Assembly: GCA_001785115.1 (NCBI GenBank)
Contig: MFSU01000099.1
Span: forward strand, 1 to 32,008
Length of the DNA: 32,008 nt
Reading direction: 5' to 3'
DNA from: Candidatus Muproteobacteria bacterium RBG_16_65_34
GTDB taxonomy: Bacteria > Pseudomonadota > Gammaproteobacteria > Acidiferrobacterales > Sulfurifustaceae
Part shown: piece after piece, positions 29,281 through 32,008 of the stretch
How the letters are laid out: each line of letters opens with the position of its first letter
Position numbering within the stretch: position 1 is the first letter of the stretch
Position numbers and translations under genes: made by a program
Notes under the pieces: model-generated
Told to the model about the DNA's origin: nothing
Databases searched by the model: none
The model's input: the letters and a program-made list of their open reading frames with translations, nothing else

Positions 29281-30675
29281 GTGGAGGAACGCGCCTATTC
29301 CAGGCGAAGCGGTGCGGAAGCGAGCGTCGATGCGCTCAAGGTTCCGCCCCAATCGATCGATGCGGAGCAGTCCGTCCTGGGCGGTCTGCTGCTCGACAAC
29401 GCGAGTTGGGACCGGGTCGCCGATCTCCTCACCGAAAACGATTTCTATCGCCGCGAGCATCGGCTGATCTTCCGGGCGATCGCCGCGCTGTGCCAGGAGA
29501 GCAGCCCCGCGGACGTCGTGACCGTCTCGGAGTGGCTGGAGCAGAGCGGGGATCTCGAGAAGGTGGGCGGGCTCACCTACCTGGGCAGTCTCGCCAACAA
29601 CACCCCCAGCGCCGCCAATATCGCCGCGTACGCCGCCATCGTGCGCGAACGCGCGATCATGCGCAGCCTCGTCGAGGCGGCGGGCGATATCAGCGGCGCC
29701 GCCTACAGCCCCGAGGGCCGCAACGCCGCGGAGCTGCTGGATTTCGCCGAAGGCCGCATCCTCGAGATCAGCGAGCTCGGCCCGCGGCGCGGCGAGTTTC
29801 AACCCATCAACCGGCTGCTCTCCCAGGCCGTCGACCGCATCGATGCGCTCTACCGCTCCGAGTCCTCGATCACCGGCGTGCCCACGGGCTTCACCGACCT
29901 CGATGAGATGACCTCGGGTCTGCAAGCCGCGGACCTCATCATCATCGCCGGGCGCCCGTCCATGGGCAAAACCTCGCTCGCCATGAACATCGCCGAGAAC
30001 GCCGCCGTGGGCCACAAGGCGCCGGTGGCGGTGTTCAGCATGGAGATGCCCGGCACGCAGCTCGCGATGCGCATGATGGCCTCGCTCGGGCGCATCAACG
30101 CCCACCGCGTGCGTACCGGCAAGCTCGATGACGAGGATTGGCCGCGGCTCACCTCGGCCGTGAGTCTCTTGAACGAGGCGCCGATCTATATCGACGACAC
30201 GCCGGGGCTATCGCCGCTCGAGCTGCGGGCGCGCGCCCGGCGCATCAAGCGCGAGCACGGGCTCGGCCTGATCCTCGTGGATTATCTCCAGCTCATGCAG
30301 TCCCCCGACGCGGCGAACGAGAACCGCGCCACCGAGATCTCCGGTATCACGCGCGCGCTCAAGAACCTCGCCAAGGAGCTCAACGTGCCGCTCATCGCCA
30401 TGTCGCAGTTGAACCGCAGCGTGGAGAGCCGCAACGATAAGCGCCCGCTCATGGCCGACCTGCGCGAGTCGGGCGCCATCGAACAGGACGCCGACGTGAT
30501 TTTGTTCATCTACCGCGACGAGGTGTACAACAAAGAGAGCGCAGACAAGGGTGTGGCCGAGATCATCATCGGCAAGCAGCGTAACGGCCCCACGGGGACC
30601 GTGCGGCTCACCTTTTTGGGCGAGTACACGCGCTTCGAGAACTACACCAGCGCCGGACACGACGGAACTTACTGA
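29281..30675 (+). CDS. dnaB: Replicative DNA helicase
   Basis: VPPQSIDAEQSVLGGLLLDN, IIAGRPSMGKTSLAMNIAENAA, DYLQLM; GTG start at 29281 chosen over the ORF start 29173. Confidence 0.97.
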   Translation: MEERAYSRRSGAEASVDALKVPPQSIDAEQSVLGGLLLDNASWDRVADLLTENDFYRREHRLIFRAIAALCQESSPADVVTVSEWLEQSGDLEKVGGLTYLGSLANNTPSAANIAAYAAIVRERAIMRSLVEAAGDISGAAYSPEGRNAAELLDFAEGRILEISELGPRRGEFQPINRLLSQAVDRIDALYRSESSITGVPTGFTDLDEMTSGLQAADLIIIAGRPSMGKTSLAMNIAENAAVGHKAPVAVFSMEMPGTQLAMRMMASLGRINAHRVRTGKLDDEDWPRLTSAVSLLNEAPIYIDDTPGLSPLELRARARRIKREHGLGLILVDYLQLMQSPDAANENRATEISGITRALKNLAKELNVPLIAMSQLNRSVESRNDKRPLMADLRESGAIEQDADVILFIYRDEVYNKESADKGVAEIIIGKQRNGPTGTVRLTFLGEYTRFENYTSAGHDGTY

Positions 30676-30684
30676 ACGCGATCT

Positions 30685-31758
30685 ATGGGACGCCCGGCGC
30701 GCGCGCTGCTCGACGCCGGAGCACTGCGCCACAATCTCGGTGAGGTCAAGCGCCGCGCGCCGCGCGCGCGCGTGATGGCCATCGTGAAGGCCAGCGGCTA
30801 CGGCCACGGGCTCGCGTGGGTGGCGCGGACGCTGGCCGACGCCGACGCCTTCGGCGTGGCGAGCGTGGAGGAGGGGATGACGCTGCGCGCGGCGGGCGTC
30901 ACGCGCCCGATCTGCCTGCTGGCGGGATTCTTCGAAGACTCCGAGCTGGACTTGCTCTCGCGGCATCGGTTGTCGCCGGTGGTGCATCACGCGGACCAGG
31001 TGCACGCGCTCGAGACAGCCCAGGTTGAGGCCCCGCTTTCCATCTGGCTCAAGCTCGATACCGGCATGCACCGGATCGGCTTTGCGCCCGAAGCCTTCGA
31101 CGACGTCCTCGCGCGGCTCAGGGCCTGCGCCGCGGTGGGCGAAATCCGGGCGATGACGCATTTCGCCAACGCCGACGCCGCGGCCGACGCCGCCACACGT
31201 GCGCAGATCGAAGCCTTTCGCAGGCATGCCGACGACCGCGGGCTCGAGACGAGCCTGGCGAACTCCGCCGGCGTGCTGGCCTGGCCCGAGAGCCACGCCG
31301 ATTGGGTGCGCCCCGGCATCATGCTTTACGGCGGATCGCCGCTTCTCGGAAAATCGGCCGAGGCGCTCGACTTGAAACCCGTGATGACGCTGACCACGGC
31401 GCTCATCGCGGTGCATCGGCGCCGCAAGGGCGAGGCGGTCGGCTACGGCGGGGATTATCGCTGCCCCGAGGACATGCCGGTGGGGGTGGCGGCCATCGGT
31501 TATGGCGACGGCTACCCGCGCCACGCGCCCGCGGGCACGCCGGTGCTGGTGAACGGTCGCCGCGTGTCCTTGATTGGGCGCGTCTCCATGGACATGATCA
31601 TGCTCGACCTGCGTACGCAGCCCGAGGCCAAGGTCGGCGACCCGTTGGTGCTGTGGGGCGAGGGTTTGTCTGTGGACGAAATCGCCGCCCGGGCCGGCAC
31701 GATTTCCTATGAGCTGCTGTGCCGCGTGGCCGAGCGCGTCCCGCGAGTAGTTATATGA
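30685..31758 (+). CDS. alr: Alanine racemase
   Basis: MAIVKASGYGHGL, HFANAD, WVRPGIMLYGGSP, GYGDGYPR, GRVSMDMIMLDL. Confidence 0.97.
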   Translation: MGRPARALLDAGALRHNLGEVKRRAPRARVMAIVKASGYGHGLAWVARTLADADAFGVASVEEGMTLRAAGVTRPICLLAGFFEDSELDLLSRHRLSPVVHHADQVHALETAQVEAPLSIWLKLDTGMHRIGFAPEAFDDVLARLRACAAVGEIRAMTHFANADAAADAATRAQIEAFRRHADDRGLETSLANSAGVLAWPESHADWVRPGIMLYGGSPLLGKSAEALDLKPVMTLTTALIAVHRRRKGEAVGYGGDYRCPEDMPVGVAAIGYGDGYPRHAPAGTPVLVNGRRVSLIGRVSMDMIMLDLRTQPEAKVGDPLVLWGEGLSVDEIAARAGTISYELLCRVAERVPRVVI

Positions 31759-31766
31759 TTATTCGC

Positions 31767-31793
31767 CGCAGAGATCGCAGAGGACGCAGAGAT
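31767..31793. repeat. Single-arm microrepeat G1: 3 x CGCAGAGrw (9 nt)
   Basis: CGCAGAGAT CGCAGAGGA CGCAGAGAT starting 9 nt after the alr stop. Confidence 0.85.
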
Positions 31794-31816
31794 TTAACCT
31801 AGAAAAAGCAGTTGTC

Positions 31817-31834
31817 CGCAGATTTCGCAGATTA
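31817..31834. repeat. Single-arm microrepeat G2: 2 x CGCAGATTw (9 nt)
   Basis: CGCAGATTT CGCAGATTA. Confidence 0.65.
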
Positions 31835-31920
31835 TTGCGACGGCACAAATCTATCTGAACATGCCCGAGGTACCGTCTCCGCGCCGGCTCCGGATCGAAG
31901 CCTCCATGCCGCCGCAATAA
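31832..31920. repeat. Imperfect 14-bp inverted repeat
   Basis: TTATTGCGACGGCA (31832-31845) and TGCCGCCGCAATAA (31907-31920), 13/14 complementary. Confidence 0.6.
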
Positions 31921-31944
31921 TCGAAAACTCATATGATATTCGTC

Positions 31945-32008
31945 CCGCCACTAAATCGACACAAAGGGACTGCAAATTGGCACGGCGGTACCGTCGATTT
32001 AGTGGCGG
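31945..32008. repeat. Perfect 16-bp inverted repeat at window end
   Basis: CCGCCACTAAATCGAC (31945-31960) and GTCGATTTAGTGGCGG (31993-32008). Confidence 0.85.

Noticed and set aside
31966-31998. Sigma54-type promoter around TTGGCACGG
   Set aside because: TGGCAC is present but no TTGC at the required spacing.

Overview
The window is bacterial chromosome, probably gammaproteobacterial; gene content and order support that, but I could not run a taxonomic search. It is GC-rich and mostly ordinary housekeeping. Left part: yajQ (5' end only), terC, UPF0114/yqhA, a VOC protein, msrB, a PKHD-type hydroxylase, a TSUP permease, two uncharacterised genes, a SEL1-repeat protein, prfB (with the programmed +1 frameshift), lysS and an HDOD gene. 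Centre: miaA-hfq-hflX-hflK-hflC-DUF2065-hisZ-purA, tRNA-Leu(CAG) on the minus strand, then rnr-rlmB. Right part: rpsF-rpsR-rplI-dnaB-alr. Between rlmB and rpsF lies an accessory segment of about 6 kb (21.7-27.8 kb). It holds remnants of HsdR, RhuM/Fic, PhnA and Doc genes, an IS5-like transposase, an archaeal-type (COG2521-like) methyltransferase, and repeated REP-like boundary motifs. The strongest unexplained signal is a set of about ten intergenic microrepeat elements. Each is a tandem array of 7-, 9- or 10-nt units, and five clearly fold back as mirrored inverted arms with matching unit counts. Each uses a different core word (ACAGGATTa, CnnTCAG, CACAGAGga, CGCAGATGAA, TTCCAAG, GGCTATA, GCGGAAT and so on), but the architecture is shared. 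They fill most of the longer intergenic gaps and often begin within a few bases of a stop codon. One appears to truncate a reading frame. All identifications come from reading the sequence and from family knowledge; no database search was run.
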